Assembly (NCBI GenBank): GCA_021613535.1
Contig: CP075497.1
Location: 13,206,001 to 13,270,000 of the forward strand
DNA: 64,000 nucleotides
Origin: Adineta vaga
Taxonomy: Eukaryota; Rotifera
Reading direction: 5' to 3'
Position 1 is the first letter of the stretch, and each line of letters starts with the position of its first letter. The position numbers and the translations under genes were made by a program. Under the pieces are notes generated by a model, which saw only the letters and a program-made list of their open reading frames with translations, did no database searches and was not told the DNA's origin. Positions 1-11,550 of this stretch are shown one piece after another.

Positions 1-212
1 GATGTTGAATTATAAAGAACACGACATGAAGAACCGTTAGCATGTGGAAAGTATTCGACATACCAAACTAAAAATAAATTGTCAACACTAACCAAGAATC
101 GATCATTTAACGCAATTTTTATTCCATAAAGATCATAATCTGTAGATACTTTCGTGTACATCAATACCGAAGGAATCCATAAAAACATAAGAATAATTTT
201 CTCAAACGACAT
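1..212 (-). CDS. secreted or membrane protein, N-terminal part, runs off left edge
   Basis: An open frame starts with ATG at 212 on the minus strand and stays open to the window edge (about 70 residues). It begins with a hydrophobic signal-like stretch, MSFEKIILMFLWIPSVL, followed by a polar region (STDYDLYGIKIAL...). A stop-free 210-base frame in AT-rich DNA with a clean signal sequence suggests a real first exon. No domain is visible and I do not recognise the family. The window contains no stop or splice site for it. Confidence 0.45.
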   Translation of the reverse strand, partial: MSFEKIILMFLWIPSVLMYTKVSTDYDLYGIKIALNDRFLVSVDNLFLVWYVEYFPHANGSSCRVLYNST

Positions 213-406
213 TGTACAATTTTAATATTTTTAAAATGATCGATATTCTTCCGTTTTCATCGAGTATAATATAATATTAACTATAACGGAAATATTCTGT
301 ATGTCATTTTTTTTGTTCATTTTGATGCATTCAGGAAATATACTTTTGATTAGAAAAAACACTTTCATTAATTGATTGTAATATAAATTATAGTGTTGTA
401 CATTTT

Positions 407-523
407 GGGGGTGTGAATGCGGGTGAAGAAGTGATACATTGACCCACACGCTCAAGATACTATCTATGAATGGGTGTGGGTATAGATGTAAGTATCGGCT
501 CTACACCCACACCCACACCCACC
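407..523. repeat. two adjacent TGTGGG-type palindromic repeats
   Basis: Two short palindromic units lie side by side. The first (407-455) has a G-rich left arm GGGTGTGAATGCGGGTGAAG and a right arm GACCCACACGCTCAAG. The second (473-523) reads GGGTGTGGGTATAGATG, then a spacer containing GTATCGGCTC, then ACACCCACACCCACACCC. The arms are degenerate runs of TGTGGG and its complement. These are two members of a family seen about ten times in the window. The remainder of 213-819 holds no convincing gene. Confidence 0.7.
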
Positions 524-819
524 ATCAATTTTCTGTTATCAAATGGTTTTGTCATCATTTTTATTTTCATTTCTGTTATTATAATAAAAATAAACAGATG
601 AAGCTTTTCTTTCATATTTTCTTGTTTTATAAGTACACGAGACAATACTAAGACAATTTTCGTATGCTTCAAGATAAGAACAAAACAAAGGAAAGAAAAT
701 TTATATAAAAGCATGGTTGCAAAAGTTTCAACGTCAATATAAGACTGTATGTTTGTGCAATGCTTGCAGATTAGAAAAGAATAATTTTATTCTGAATTGT
801 TTACAATCGTTCGGTTCGA

Positions 820-3027
820 ATGAATTCATCGAGTGACATGGTCGATAGTGTGCAACAAACTAAAAATTCGTAAGTAGTTTTTTTTTATTCAAAATATAAG
901 TTTTGTTTTAGTTTTTTTGAAAATTATCATGATATAGAATATATTGGAGAAGGTGCTTTTGGATATGTTTGTAAAGCACGAACTAAAATTGAATGTATTG
1001 CTGTTGCTGTCAAATGTATTCCGTTGAAACGGTAAGAAAAGAAAGTACTTAGTAGTTTTTCCATTACAGTTTAGAATTGAGACGCTATGATGTATGAAAA
1101 TATTAGATGTATTTGAACGATTTGTTGACATTTAAACTCACCTAAGAAGAGTCATTGGAAGGAAGTTTAATTCTCCTGATTTCAATAAGAAGAATAAGAG
1201 CATTTATGATGTACATTTTTTCTTATGTAGACAAAAAATAGATAAGTCCGTTTATGTGATATATTTTATGCAATCTCTAGTTATTTGTTAGGTACGATTA
1301 AGAAATTGTTGTTTTTAACAACTTATTTTTAGAGAAAAAAGCAAGAAATCAGCAGAAACCGAAGCGTCTATGCTACGTTCGTTCAAACATAAGAATATAG
1401 TTGGATATATAGATGTTCTGTATGAGAACGCTCCTAAAGATTGGCAAGAACAACAAGAAATGAAACATGGTCTTCGATCACAAGAAAATACTGATGCATC
1501 CGAGTCGACTAGTCGTTACTCGACTGATACCAGAGAAGATAAACTGGATGATGTTGTGGTATTTGTACACGACGACAATGATATGAACGAAGAAGTGGAC
1601 GATTTATCTAGTACGTTTGGAAAATCTAGCAACACATCATCAGATGCTGATGAAGAACAACAAAAGGTAAAACTTTTTGCTAGTCTGTGTAAATTATCTC
1701 TGTTTTACACAATAATCTAGATTTCTCATTTCGTTTTCTAAGGAGCCCATAGAATCTAATGTCGAACGAAAGCCTGTGGCATATATTATAATGGAATTAT
1801 GCAAATCAGAGACATTAAAAGATCGCTTAGTTCCAGAATATCTTATGAACAATGGCTTAGAACGAATAGAAGCACTTCGTATCTTCTCCCAAATAGTGGA
1901 GGGTATAATCTATTTGCACGAGAAAAGGCTGGTAAGTTAGCTGGAAAATATCAATTATCCTTTTTATATGTAAGCTATTTATATAACTAGATACATCGAG
2001 ATTTAAAACCAGACAATATATTCTTTTCATTGGATAAAGCTGATACTGTGAAGATAGGAGATTTTGGTTTAGTTAGACGGGAAATTGTGGAAGAATCAAA
2101 CGCGAATGACAATTCTACGAAAATTACCTATTCAACAGGAACAGAATCGTATATGGCTCCAGAGCAAAAGTTGAGTGACAATAGAAAGTTGTTAACGAGA
2201 AAAGTGGATATCTATGCAATGGGCATTATTCTTTTTGAGTTGCTGTACCAATGCTTAACAGGTTCTGAAAGAATAAAGGTACTCGATAATTTACGTTTAA
2301 ATCAACCGAAATTTCCGACAGATGTAGAAACTAAGATTGGAAACGAAGCAAAAGAAGTGAGTAATGTTCTCAGCTATTATTTGTCAGTTACTTGGCATAA
2401 ATTGCTGATATAATCCTGTTGTTTGTAGCTTATTCTTCAATCGATACATCACAGATGGGATAGTCGTCCAACTGCCTTACAAATAAGAAATCAGCTATCT
2501 AGTTTAAATTCAAGTGATTGCAAATTTTCGAACTTGAGTAAGAATTTATTCTAAATAGAAAGTTTTACTTATATGAGTTGACATCTCATTGTTTAGATAT
2601 AACGAAAGATACATATTCATTCTTTTTAGATTATGATATCAAAAGTACTCGTACGACTGATAGAAAAGTAACAACGTACGTAACTACAAGTATTTGGAAA
2701 AATGTTGATGGTCACTTACAAGAAATAATTGAAAGCCATGTGGATAATGTAGATGATTGGAAGCCAAAACGAATGCAAAATATGAACGTAGTCGTTCTAT
2801 ACGCGCATCGTCATGAAATTGTAGCCTTCTATAATCGAAGTACTATGGAACGGTTTATCATTGGTGCATTTTCCCATAAAGATCACGAACACATGCATGG
2901 TCGTGTATTGATAAATATTCAGCATCATATCGACATCTTCCGAAAACAAAATCCTAATTTAGTAGACACGGATAATGTTGATATTATGAAGCAAACGTCA
3001 TCTAAATGGCAAATTGTATTTAAGTAA
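820..3027 (+). CDS. eIF2-alpha-kinase-like Ser/Thr protein kinase, seven exons
   Basis: Seven exons join in frame: 820-869, 912-1031, 1333-1666, 1743-1931, 1991-2356, 2429-2537 and 2597-3027, all with GT-AG introns (532 residues). The kinase domain is complete in motif terms: glycine loop GEGAFGYV, VAVK lysine, alpha-C glutamate in TEASMLRSF, catalytic loop IHRDLKPDN, DFG, GTESYMAPEQ and a terminal RWDSRPTA. A long acidic insert lies between the alpha-C region (KHKNIVGYIDV) and the hinge (MELCKSETLKDRL). That insert, the MELC...TLKDRL motif and the APEQ signature resemble the PKR/PERK/GCN2/HRI group, which phosphorylates eIF2-alpha in stress. The C-terminal 160 residues form a domain I do not recognise, and no dsRNA-binding or luminal sensor domain precedes the kinase. 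The substrate is inferred from family resemblance only. Confidence 0.82.
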
Positions 3028-3285
3028 CAGATAATACTTATAATTCTTCACGTTTTTTTAATCACGATTGGAAAAAATATAGCAACATTGATAATCTTTG
3101 TAGTGATTCTATTGAACGTGTAGATGTGAGGGTGGGGACGAGCATTAACTAAGCTGCTCATATTTCTGTTAAATATAATTTTATGGAAAAATCATTTTAA
3201 GTCAGTTATTTCTTTGGTTTAGTAGTTGTGTTAAAATCCGAAGCTGCTTCACTCTTCTGCTCTCCACACGATGCTCTTCACATTC

Positions 3286-3736
3286 TTATAATTCAAGTTC
3301 GATTGTAATTCCTTTGTTAACTGTCTTATCCAATCTCCTGATGCATCGAATTCGAAATGCTGAGAACGGTAGTATTAGAACTTCGCATTCATCTGGAATT
3401 TCTGATATCTGTTCGATGTTAAGAGCAGTTCCGAGATTTTTTATCACATATGTACAAATTGCTGGTATTTGATTAATCTCATTTTGTGATGCCGGAATAA
3501 GCTCAGGTATTTCTTCACCTCCAGCATAAATTTCCGCTACATTCCGTTCTTTTGATGTCGAAACAAACGAGATATTCATAAGCTTTGATCCAACAACATA
3601 TTTTGAGGAATCACTTTCTTGTAATAACATTCCACGATAGGTTTTACCACAATAATTATATTTGTCCAATTCAGAATCATGCATAAGAAGTGATATAAGA
3701 TCAATAATGGATGTAACGATTTCATAATTAGTAGAT
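3286..3736 (-). pseudogene. ADP-ribosyltransferase (ART) domain fragment
   Basis: An open frame ending at 3286 carries the three signature parts of arginine-type mono-ADP-ribosyltransferases in order: R in KTYRGMLL, the S-T-S strand SFVSTSKERNVAEIYAG, and the E-x-E loop in PDECEVLILPF. The first ATG is at 3684, but the frame stays open upstream (..IIDLISLLMHDSELD..) to about 3736, where a TGTGGG hairpin repeat begins. The N-terminal helical region and TPR tail seen in the window's full-length relative (47537-49962) are missing. It is either a gene truncated at the repeat or the last exon of one whose upstream exons are gone. The catalytic residues are intact, so an expressed short enzyme cannot be excluded. 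Confidence 0.6.
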
Positions 3737-3738
3737 TC

Positions 3739-3787
3739 TTGAGGATGTGGGTGAAGAAGATATACCCACAGACACCTACACCCTCAA
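3739..3787. repeat. TGTGGG-type palindromic repeat
   Basis: A 49-base unit starts TTGAGGATGTGGGTGAAG and ends CACCTACACCCTCAA, so its outermost six bases are perfect inverted repeats (TTGAGG/CCTCAA). It abuts the open end of the ART fragment. Confidence 0.7.
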
Positions 3788-4082
3788 ATAATCATTAAAA
3801 TTATCGAACATATCTACATCTACACTCTCGGTATTATAAAATAAAAATAGATCAATTAGAATACATTATATACTGCTCAAACTTTGAAATGATATTGTTT
3901 TTTAGAATATTAAATGCTAATGTGTTTCCATAAATAGTTCTTTTTTTTAAAATTTTTTATACGCAAAACAATTGATGAGACGACAGTGAGATGACACTCT
4001 TCCACTGATAGAATCAAAAGAGCGATGCATCATAATAATTGATATATTTCAGATGCTTTTTTATTTTAGTAGACTGAGTAAA

Positions 4083-5604
4083 ATGAATATTTCAATACAA
4101 TTATTTATTAATATCATTATAATTTCGTATATTGAATCGATTTATCAATCAACTGTGATTTTTAGTTCACTAGGAAGTGAATTTCAATCAGAAAATAATC
4201 TTGATCTTTTTCTTTCAAAAACAGTTTCGAAAAGAATCTTATGTATTGCTCTTTGTAATCAACATCGATTGTGTTATACATTTGATTTTGATTTCATATC
4301 TGGTCGATGTCGATTATTTGAAAGTAATCTTAGAACAGGTTCAATTATCGTATCATCTTCATCATCATCGATTGTTGGTATTATTAAATTAACATCGAAT
4401 TTATATCAATCAATACATGATCAATCTTGTCAGATATGTGAACACAATCGATATGAAATATGTTCATCAATAAAAAATACTTGTCAATGTCCATTACACA
4501 CATTTTGGAATGGTTCAATATGTTTATTACAATTGTATGAAAATAGAACATGTTTACAAATCGATGGTTGTCGAAAAGATTTCAATTTAACTTGTTCAAT
4601 GGATGTTTATGGAAAATTTCTTCAATGTTCGACAGGTATGAGAAATTCTTCAAGAAGTATCTTATTGTTTTCTCTTTCATCTCGATCGTCTAGTATCACC
4701 ATCAGCACTTCCATTTGGTGTTACAGTAGTTGGATTATATAATGGAACATCAAATGATAATGATACGATATTATCTGGACCGAGAGGTATCGCTTTTTCT
4801 AACAATGGTTCATTATATGTTACTGATGCAACTTATAAAGTGATTCGTTTTCCACAAAATAGTCGCATTGGTCAAACAGTAATGACATATCTTAGCAATC
4901 CTGCAATGATTACTTTTGATCAGACATTATCCAATTTTTATGTATCTATACCGTATAATGCTCTTGTGCAGATGTGGCCTTCAAATAATACAATACCACC
5001 AAATCCTGGGACTGCAAGTTGTACGACGGATTTATTATATTTTACGATTGGTGTTGCAGTAGATAGTTTAGGTAATGTATATATTGCCAGTACTCTTTGC
5101 AATTGGGTTACTAAATGGTCACTAAATGCAACCAATGGAACATTAGTAGCTGGTTTATCAACAGCAAATGCAGGTAATGATAATTGGTCGTTAAATTGGC
5201 CATTTGGTCTCTTTCTTGATGAATTAAATGAAAACCTCTATATTGCTGATTATTCGAATCATCGTGTACAAAAAGTTATATTAAATGGTTCAGGATATGG
5301 AGTTACTGTTGCTGGTGGAAATGGTGCCGGTGTAGCAGCTAATCAACTCAATAGTCCAACAAGTATTATTGCTTCGCGTTACGATGGAGCAATCTATATT
5401 GCTGACAGAAATAATAATCGTATACAGAAATGGTTAGTCAATGCAACGTTTGGTATTACTATAGCTGACAGTCCAAGCGGTATAGCTGGTAATACACCGT
5501 ATTTATTGAATTGGCCTTTTGATATCAAATTGGCATGTAATGAAGAATGTTTGTATGTATCCGATAATCGAAACAATCGTATTCAACGATTTTATCTTCA
5601 ATAA
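4083..5604 (+). CDS. secreted PAN/apple-like plus NHL-repeat propeller protein
   Basis: Two exons, 4083-4635 and 4694-5604, join in frame across a 58-base GT-AG intron (487 residues). I chose the ATG at 4083 (context GTAAAATGA) because it opens a signal peptide, MNISIQLFINIIIISYI; an in-frame ATG lies at 4053. The N-terminal third is cysteine-rich: a PAN-like stretch (ALCNQHRLCYTFDF...GRCRLFE) and a short cysteine module (CEHNRYEICSS). The second half has NHL-type blades with the recurring pattern (Y)IAD..NNRIQKW, for example LYIADYSNHRVQKV and IYIADRNNNRIQKW. NHL propellers bind proteins or glycans. With a secreted cysteine module, an extracellular recognition role is likely. The substrate or partner is unknown. 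Confidence 0.85.
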
Positions 5605-6984
5605 TAAAAACGATTGTTCTTTACATATATATTTGTTTTCGTAAATATTTACTTTCAATTGTATGAATAAAAGAAATCAGTACAAAATCATATGTGATTA
5701 CTTTATACACAGTTTGATAATTTAAGAACCTTTAATCATTATATAAATTATATATTTATCATATAGATGAATAACGCAGTTATACTTTTATGTTGAGATC
5801 TTTTAATAAATCAATATATTTGATGAAGAGTGAGTGTTAGTATCGATTCTTTATTCCAACCCACACCCTATAATGTTGATTTTCTCTTGTTACATTAACC
5901 ATATTTTGTTTTTCTAATAAATGATATAATGAACGACAATATTTAGAGAAATTTATTTTATAGCTAATAAAAATTAACTGTTAAAAATCTTTCCGGATTC
6001 AAAAAAAAGTAACTTTTATAATTTATGAACCATAGCATATCTATTCTGAAGTTGTATAGTGCAACAAATCAAAGAAATGGATTATCTATTAAACAATTTC
6101 GCTTTTGAAAAGTCGATTATAAAGAAATTGTATTTGAGTGAATAACAGATTATTTAGAATAAGCACTGCGTAGAAACTGTAAAATAGATACTAACTTTGT
6201 TAATAAATGACTATATAGATCCGTTTTTGATATTTATAACAGCGAGTTAAAAAGGAAATCCATATGTTTAGTATTTACAAAATATATATATAAAAACAAG
6301 TCAAATAAAAATGCTACCACTTCATTAATGCAAAATTTCTGATTATGTTCATCTTACGTGCTTTTTTTATTTCAATCTGGTTTTTCTTAGAGAATACTCG
6401 TCAATTACTTCTGCAATATTAAAAATAACATCGATTTGATATTTTAGTAAATTTTCGACAAGATTTCTATTTGTATCGCATCGATAGATATTTGATGATC
6501 GAAGTATGCTTCTTCTTCATTATTTAAATTTCGTTTTAAATTATAAACAATTGCAATACATTGGTTTAAAAAATCCATAAATTGATAATATCTGGAAATT
6601 GGAAATATTGTTTTTGAGACAAAAGAAAAGAATAAAACATATGAAAAGAGTCTTTCTCTAATCAATATGTGTAGACTTGTGCAAACATCGAACTTGCCCA
6701 TGTTTGGAACGATATTGTGTATTGTCATTATATGGAACATCTGTACATGACATCATCACATATCTTCTTTCGTTCTGTTCTTTTATATGTTCATGACGTC
6801 ATGTAATCATACTTTTTTTTTAAATTTCCCATACAAGGACAATATGTGTGATTTAAAATAGAAGGGAAAAAAGCTCACAGTCAAGTTCATATCATGAAGA
6901 AAGAAAAGAAAAAAACGAAAGAAGCGTGTTATCTATCTATATATATATATATCTGATCATAACACAGTAAGAGACATTTTCGTC
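5605..6984. other. intergenic; one TGTGGG-like repeat; no clear gene
   Basis: AT-rich DNA. A member of the hairpin repeat family lies at 5825-5873: GAGTGAGTGTTAGTATCGATTC, then CCAACCCACACCC. A 98-residue minus-strand frame at 6444-6740 has no recognisable domain. A possible downstream exon ending in KTRLK-stop follows an acceptor near 6413, but no donor joins them, so I do not call a gene. A run of TA dinucleotides lies at about 6936-6953. Confidence 0.4.
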
Positions 6985-8310
6985 ATGCAAACACTTTCAA
7001 TCGCTCTTTCAGCCTTCACTATCGGTGTTTTTACCGTTTTAATCATCTTAACACTGTATTCAACATTTCAACCGTCAGAAAATCGACAAATTTTGACCGA
7101 TGATGATGCATCGACTAACAAATACGCGAGATTCGCATATATTTTTTCAAACTTTTGGAATCCTTCAACGATGACCACTAGTAGTGTTGTTTCTAGTACA
7201 GCAGAAAGAACAACTGAATCTTCAAAAATTGAAACAGGTTAGAAAAATTAATTGCGTTCAATAAAGTGATATATTATGTTTTTGTTTATAGCTACATTTA
7301 TTTCTAGATGATAAAATTCATGGAACTCTTGATGGTGGTATACCATTTGATGATTTTCTTGATCACAAAATGACACCTTGTATCGGCGTTGAAGCCTTTT
7401 GGCATTTAGATCATCGTTTTTTTTCTCTACGCTGAAAATAACTCATCTAATTCTACTCTGTATCATGGACATACAAAAGAAGAAGGCTTTTCAATTTTAA
7501 ATGAAACATTTATGATGATAGAAGGAGAAAGAATTAACAAAGTGATTTCATATATTGGAACAAGAAATAGATGGTGGTATAATGATAAAATGGTTCGTTT
7601 TATAGTGAGTATTCAATTCTTTATAACTAGTGGACGATCAAATAGAGTTTACGGATCTGAAAAAGGAGAAATGCTTACTGAATCATATGAGGGTTTTACT
7701 ATTGATTATGCAAAAGGAAGATCAGGTGTTCTACTTGATCAACTTCAAATAGTTTGTAATAATCAAGGTATGTAAATAAAACGATTTCTTTTGTATAATA
7801 GAATGTTTTTTATTGATTTATTTAGTAAATCATCAAAGTAGATGAAGGAAAATACTTCGCAGCACAATGTTCTGCTTTACCAGAATCATCATCACTCGTC
7901 ATTCTCTCGGCTATTTATCAAATAGAAATTTATTCTCTTTCCAAATCAGTAGATGTAACTGATGCTTTTCGGACACAATGCGGTAAAGGTAAATCTGGTA
8001 GATTTAAAATCGCTAGCCATACTTTAACCAAATATATATGTTCAAAATGCTTGAAAAAACTTATAGTGACATATACATGTAGCAATCAACAAAGTAAATA
8101 ACAATTTTAACCTTACATACATCTATTTAAGTAACTTTCTTTTAGATATTTTTGGTTTGATTCAATGAAATATTGACTCTTGGATTGATAATATTGACAT
8201 AAGTAAGTTTATTTTTGATTTCCTTGATTTTATACTGTTCTTTTTTTCTTTCTTTAGATGATAGAAAGAATATTCCAGATATTGAATCCATAGAAATGTG
8301 TGGAAAGCAT
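6985..8310 (+). pseudogene. broken lectin gene: TM/stalk + jacalin-like + SUEL-like domains
   Basis: The first exon (6985-7238) encodes a membrane segment (FTIGVFTVLIILTLYSTF) and a Ser/Thr-rich stalk. Exon 2 (from 7308) starts DDKIHGTLDGGIPFDDF and continues as a jacalin-type beta-prism: MIEGERINKVISYIG, then KMVRFIVSIQFFITSGR, then GFTIDYAKGRSGVLLDQL. The frame breaks in a run of eight T at about 7418-7425; reading one T fewer restores the frame into YAENNSS. The next exon (7842-8093) resembles a rhamnose/galactose-binding (SUEL) domain: DVTDAFRTQCGKGKSGRFK ... CLKKLIVTYTC. A further exon near 8146 contains an in-frame TGA. The T-run shift could be a sequencing error, but the later stop favours decay. 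It was probably a type II membrane lectin. Confidence 0.65.
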
Positions 8311-9490
8311 TGTATATGATAAGAATCACAACTGTTATCTCAAACGTACGATGAAATTAAGCGACAAAGCAAATGGTACACAAGTAATGGCTGTAGTTAA
8401 TCGTGATCGATATTGATGAACTATATTGTTTCTTATGAAACGAGACAATACGATTTCTTTTTTTGAAAGCAAATATATAGATTAGTGTTTCATAAATTGC
8501 GACAGAGATATCCAAATGATCCGTTACATCATAGAGTAAATAACTTATTTGAGAATATTTCAAAATCAATAAATGTGATGATGTTCGGTATACAATCATA
8601 AAGCATATTGTTACTTTGAAGATCATGATGAACAAGAGAAATATTGATATCTGATTTTAAGAATAAAAGTTCTACAAGAAAATTTATTGAATTTTATGAT
8701 AGATCATTTACATATTATCATGATAAATGTGAAAGCTTATTTCTCTATAAGTGAAAGTAAAGTGATGAAATATAGAAATAAAACAAGATCTTTTGTGTCC
8801 TTGTTCGTCAGTACGAAGGTAAAAATAGTGGTAAGTGTGCGTTTAAAATACAGATGCAACTAATAAGTGCAATTAAATTCTTATGAAACAGATGAGTCCT
8901 TTATAGAGAATAAATAAAAACAAGTCCTAGTAGTCTCTCAACTAAATCAACAATGCGTTGTTGTTAGACTCTTTGTGAGAAATGAAAAAAAATACATTTA
9001 ATAACGTATAACATTTGACAAACAACATGTTAATCATTTAAAATGCTTGGTGATATAGGAAACAGTCATTGCACTAGCATTATTACTTTAAACACATATA
9101 AGATCATGAACACTAATATTTGAATAAGAGGATGAAACTTCTGTTGCTTTTTCTCCGTAATGAATATGAAAAATATCAAAATGAAATATTGAGCATGGTT
9201 TTAGATAATATGATGAAAGAAATAACAGTTTTTGATTATCCTAATATGAAAATTACTTCGAATATTACTCTCGAAACATAGAAAAACAAAACTATTTTTC
9301 TGTAAAAAGTTTATTGCGTTCAAGAGGAAAGTCACACATGAAGAATAAAATAATACCTTGGTGAACACTTTTCTAATAAGGCATCATATGAATGACTTTT
9401 ATGATGCTGATAGAATGAAAAAGAAAAAGAAAAGCTAAATTATTACTTTGCATTCCATAATTATTTTGATTCATTTTCTTTTCTTCAACG
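8311..9490. other. decayed region downstream of the lectin pseudogene
   Basis: No continuous gene is visible. Short stretches still look protein-like, for example a plus-strand frame at about 9137-9281 reading LLLLFLRNEYEKYQNEILSM and ending ITLET-stop, as if coding remnants of the preceding gene or a neighbour persist. I cannot assign a family. Confidence 0.3.
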
Positions 9491-11204
9491 ATGGCAGTTG
9501 CATATATGGTTTGCATACAAAAATTGACATTATTTGTAATGTATCTCGTTGCACAATCCGTATTAGGAGATATGCGATCATTTACACTATCTTTAATGGA
9601 AGGATCACGGTTTCAATGTGCCGGAACAACATGTCCACCTTTTGCGACTTTTAGTACTCTAAACATTCGTTTATGTCAAACAAGTTGTCTGAATTCTATT
9701 CAATGTAAAGCAATTACTTTTCATCAATCAACCTCGAGATGTGACTTATTCAATGAAATATTGAATTCAAATGGAACCATGTTAGTTGATATAAATACTG
9801 TTACTCTAATTGTTATTACTGGAACACGTATACCTGCTGGTTAGTAATTTGTTTTTTTTTGTCCAACAGAGAAAAATTGTTTAGGAATAATTTGTGAGTG
9901 AGACATCTGATATTATAAAAGTAATAGTATGTACTAGTTTGAAAAAGAAAAGATATGATTGGAGATTGAAAAAACACTTTTACCAATTCTATATAGAGGA
10001 TCTTTTTTTTTGTTGATTAGAACTGACGACCACATCGACTACAACATCGACAACATCCTCTTCATCAACATCAACAACTACAACAGGTTAATATCCTAAT
10101 CAGGGCATAGATTAAACGTATAGATTTAAAAAACTCTCATTGTTAATTAATCTTTTATTTTATTTTATAGCTTGTAGCAACATATTTCTTAGTCAAGTTA
10201 TTTACTCAGCTGCTTCTCATCCAAACATGATTACATTAGCAGACGTGAATAATGATAAGAAACCAGATATACTAGCTTCGCACTACGATGGTGGTTGCGT
10301 GAGTGTACGTTTTAACAATGGAAATGGAACCTTTGGCAATCAAACTCTTTATAATTTTGGTACTCTGTTAGGATCACTTGTAGTAACCGATGTTAATTCT
10401 GATGATAATTCAGATATTGTTATTTCATATTTTACTGCAAACAATGTTGGTGTTCTTCTTAACAAAGGTAATGGAACATTTTTTTCTGCAGTTAATTATG
10501 CAGTTAATACTAATCCTCGAACAGTAATAGTTTCTGACGTAAATAACGACAATAAGCCTGACATAATTGTAGCAAATCAAGCTTCAAATAACATAGGTAT
10601 TCTTTTGAACATGGGCAATGGCACGTTTCTTCCTCAAACTATCTATAACGTTTGTAGTAATCCATATGGATTAGTAGCAAGCGATGTTAATTCTGATAAT
10701 AAATCAGATATTATTGTTGCATGTTATGTCGCGAACAAAATTAGTGTTCTTTTAAATTCGGGAAATGGAACATTTCTTAATGAAACAACTTATGCAACAG
10801 GCACTAGTCCCGTATTATTGTCAGTGGCCGACATAAATGATGATAAAATGCCTGATATTGTTGTTCCAAACCAAAATTCTAACAGTATCAGTATTTTTTT
10901 CAACACAGGTAATGGTACATTTCTTCCTCAAATTACTTATTCTGTTGGTACGAATCCATTTGCAATAGCATTATCAGACGTAAACGGTGATTCGAAACGC
11001 GATATTCTCGTTGCACATAATGGAGAGCGCAGTGTTGTTGTACTTCTCAACATGGGTAATGGTACGTTTCTCAATCGAAGAAATTTTACAGTTGGTAGTG
11101 GCGTCATGTCAATTTCAGTCGCTGATTTGAATGGCGATAATCAACCAGATATCGCCGTCAATAATTATTATGATAATAATCTTAGTGTACTCTTACATTG
11201 TTAA
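9491..11204 (+). CDS. secreted PAN-like plus FG-GAP/VCBS repeat protein
   Basis: Three exons join in frame: 9491-9839, 10021-10086 and 10171-11204 (482 residues). A signal-like hydrophobic start (KLTLFVMYLVAQSVLG) is followed by a PAN/apple-like cysteine module (CQTSCLNSIQCKAITF...SRCDLF). The 22-residue middle exon is almost pure Thr/Ser and forms a linker. The last exon holds seven repeats of about 47 residues with Asp-rich calcium-loop cores: ADVNNDKKPDI, TDVNSDDNSDI, SDVNNDNKPDI, SDVNSDNKSDI, ADINDDKMPDI, SDVNGDSKRDI and ADLNGDNQPDI, each followed by a LLN.GNGTF strand. This is the FG-GAP/VCBS propeller fold of integrin-alpha and many bacterial surface proteins. An extracellular adhesion or recognition role is likely. 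The ligand is unknown. Confidence 0.85.
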
Positions 11205-11550
11205 AATGAATTCATTTACAAACTGATGAACAATTCGATATGAATAACTTTTCCATTTAATTTCATGTTATTTTTTTCATTTTCGAAATACATCAATTCG
11301 AATGTTATAATTTTCCTTATTTCCTTACAACTCGAGCTACATTTCTTTGTGAGATAGGATATATCGTTGAGATACTTGATTATCTCATGGAATTAATGAT
11401 CAATTATCCTACTGTCATCTTGATTCCGAATCTAACAACCTTGACTACATCCTCATAGTTCTTTAGAATTATAACATTCATGAAAAAGGAAGTTGTTAGT
11501 TATTCAGATGAATGTTTTGATGAGAATAGCTTTTTGAACATTTCTATTAA

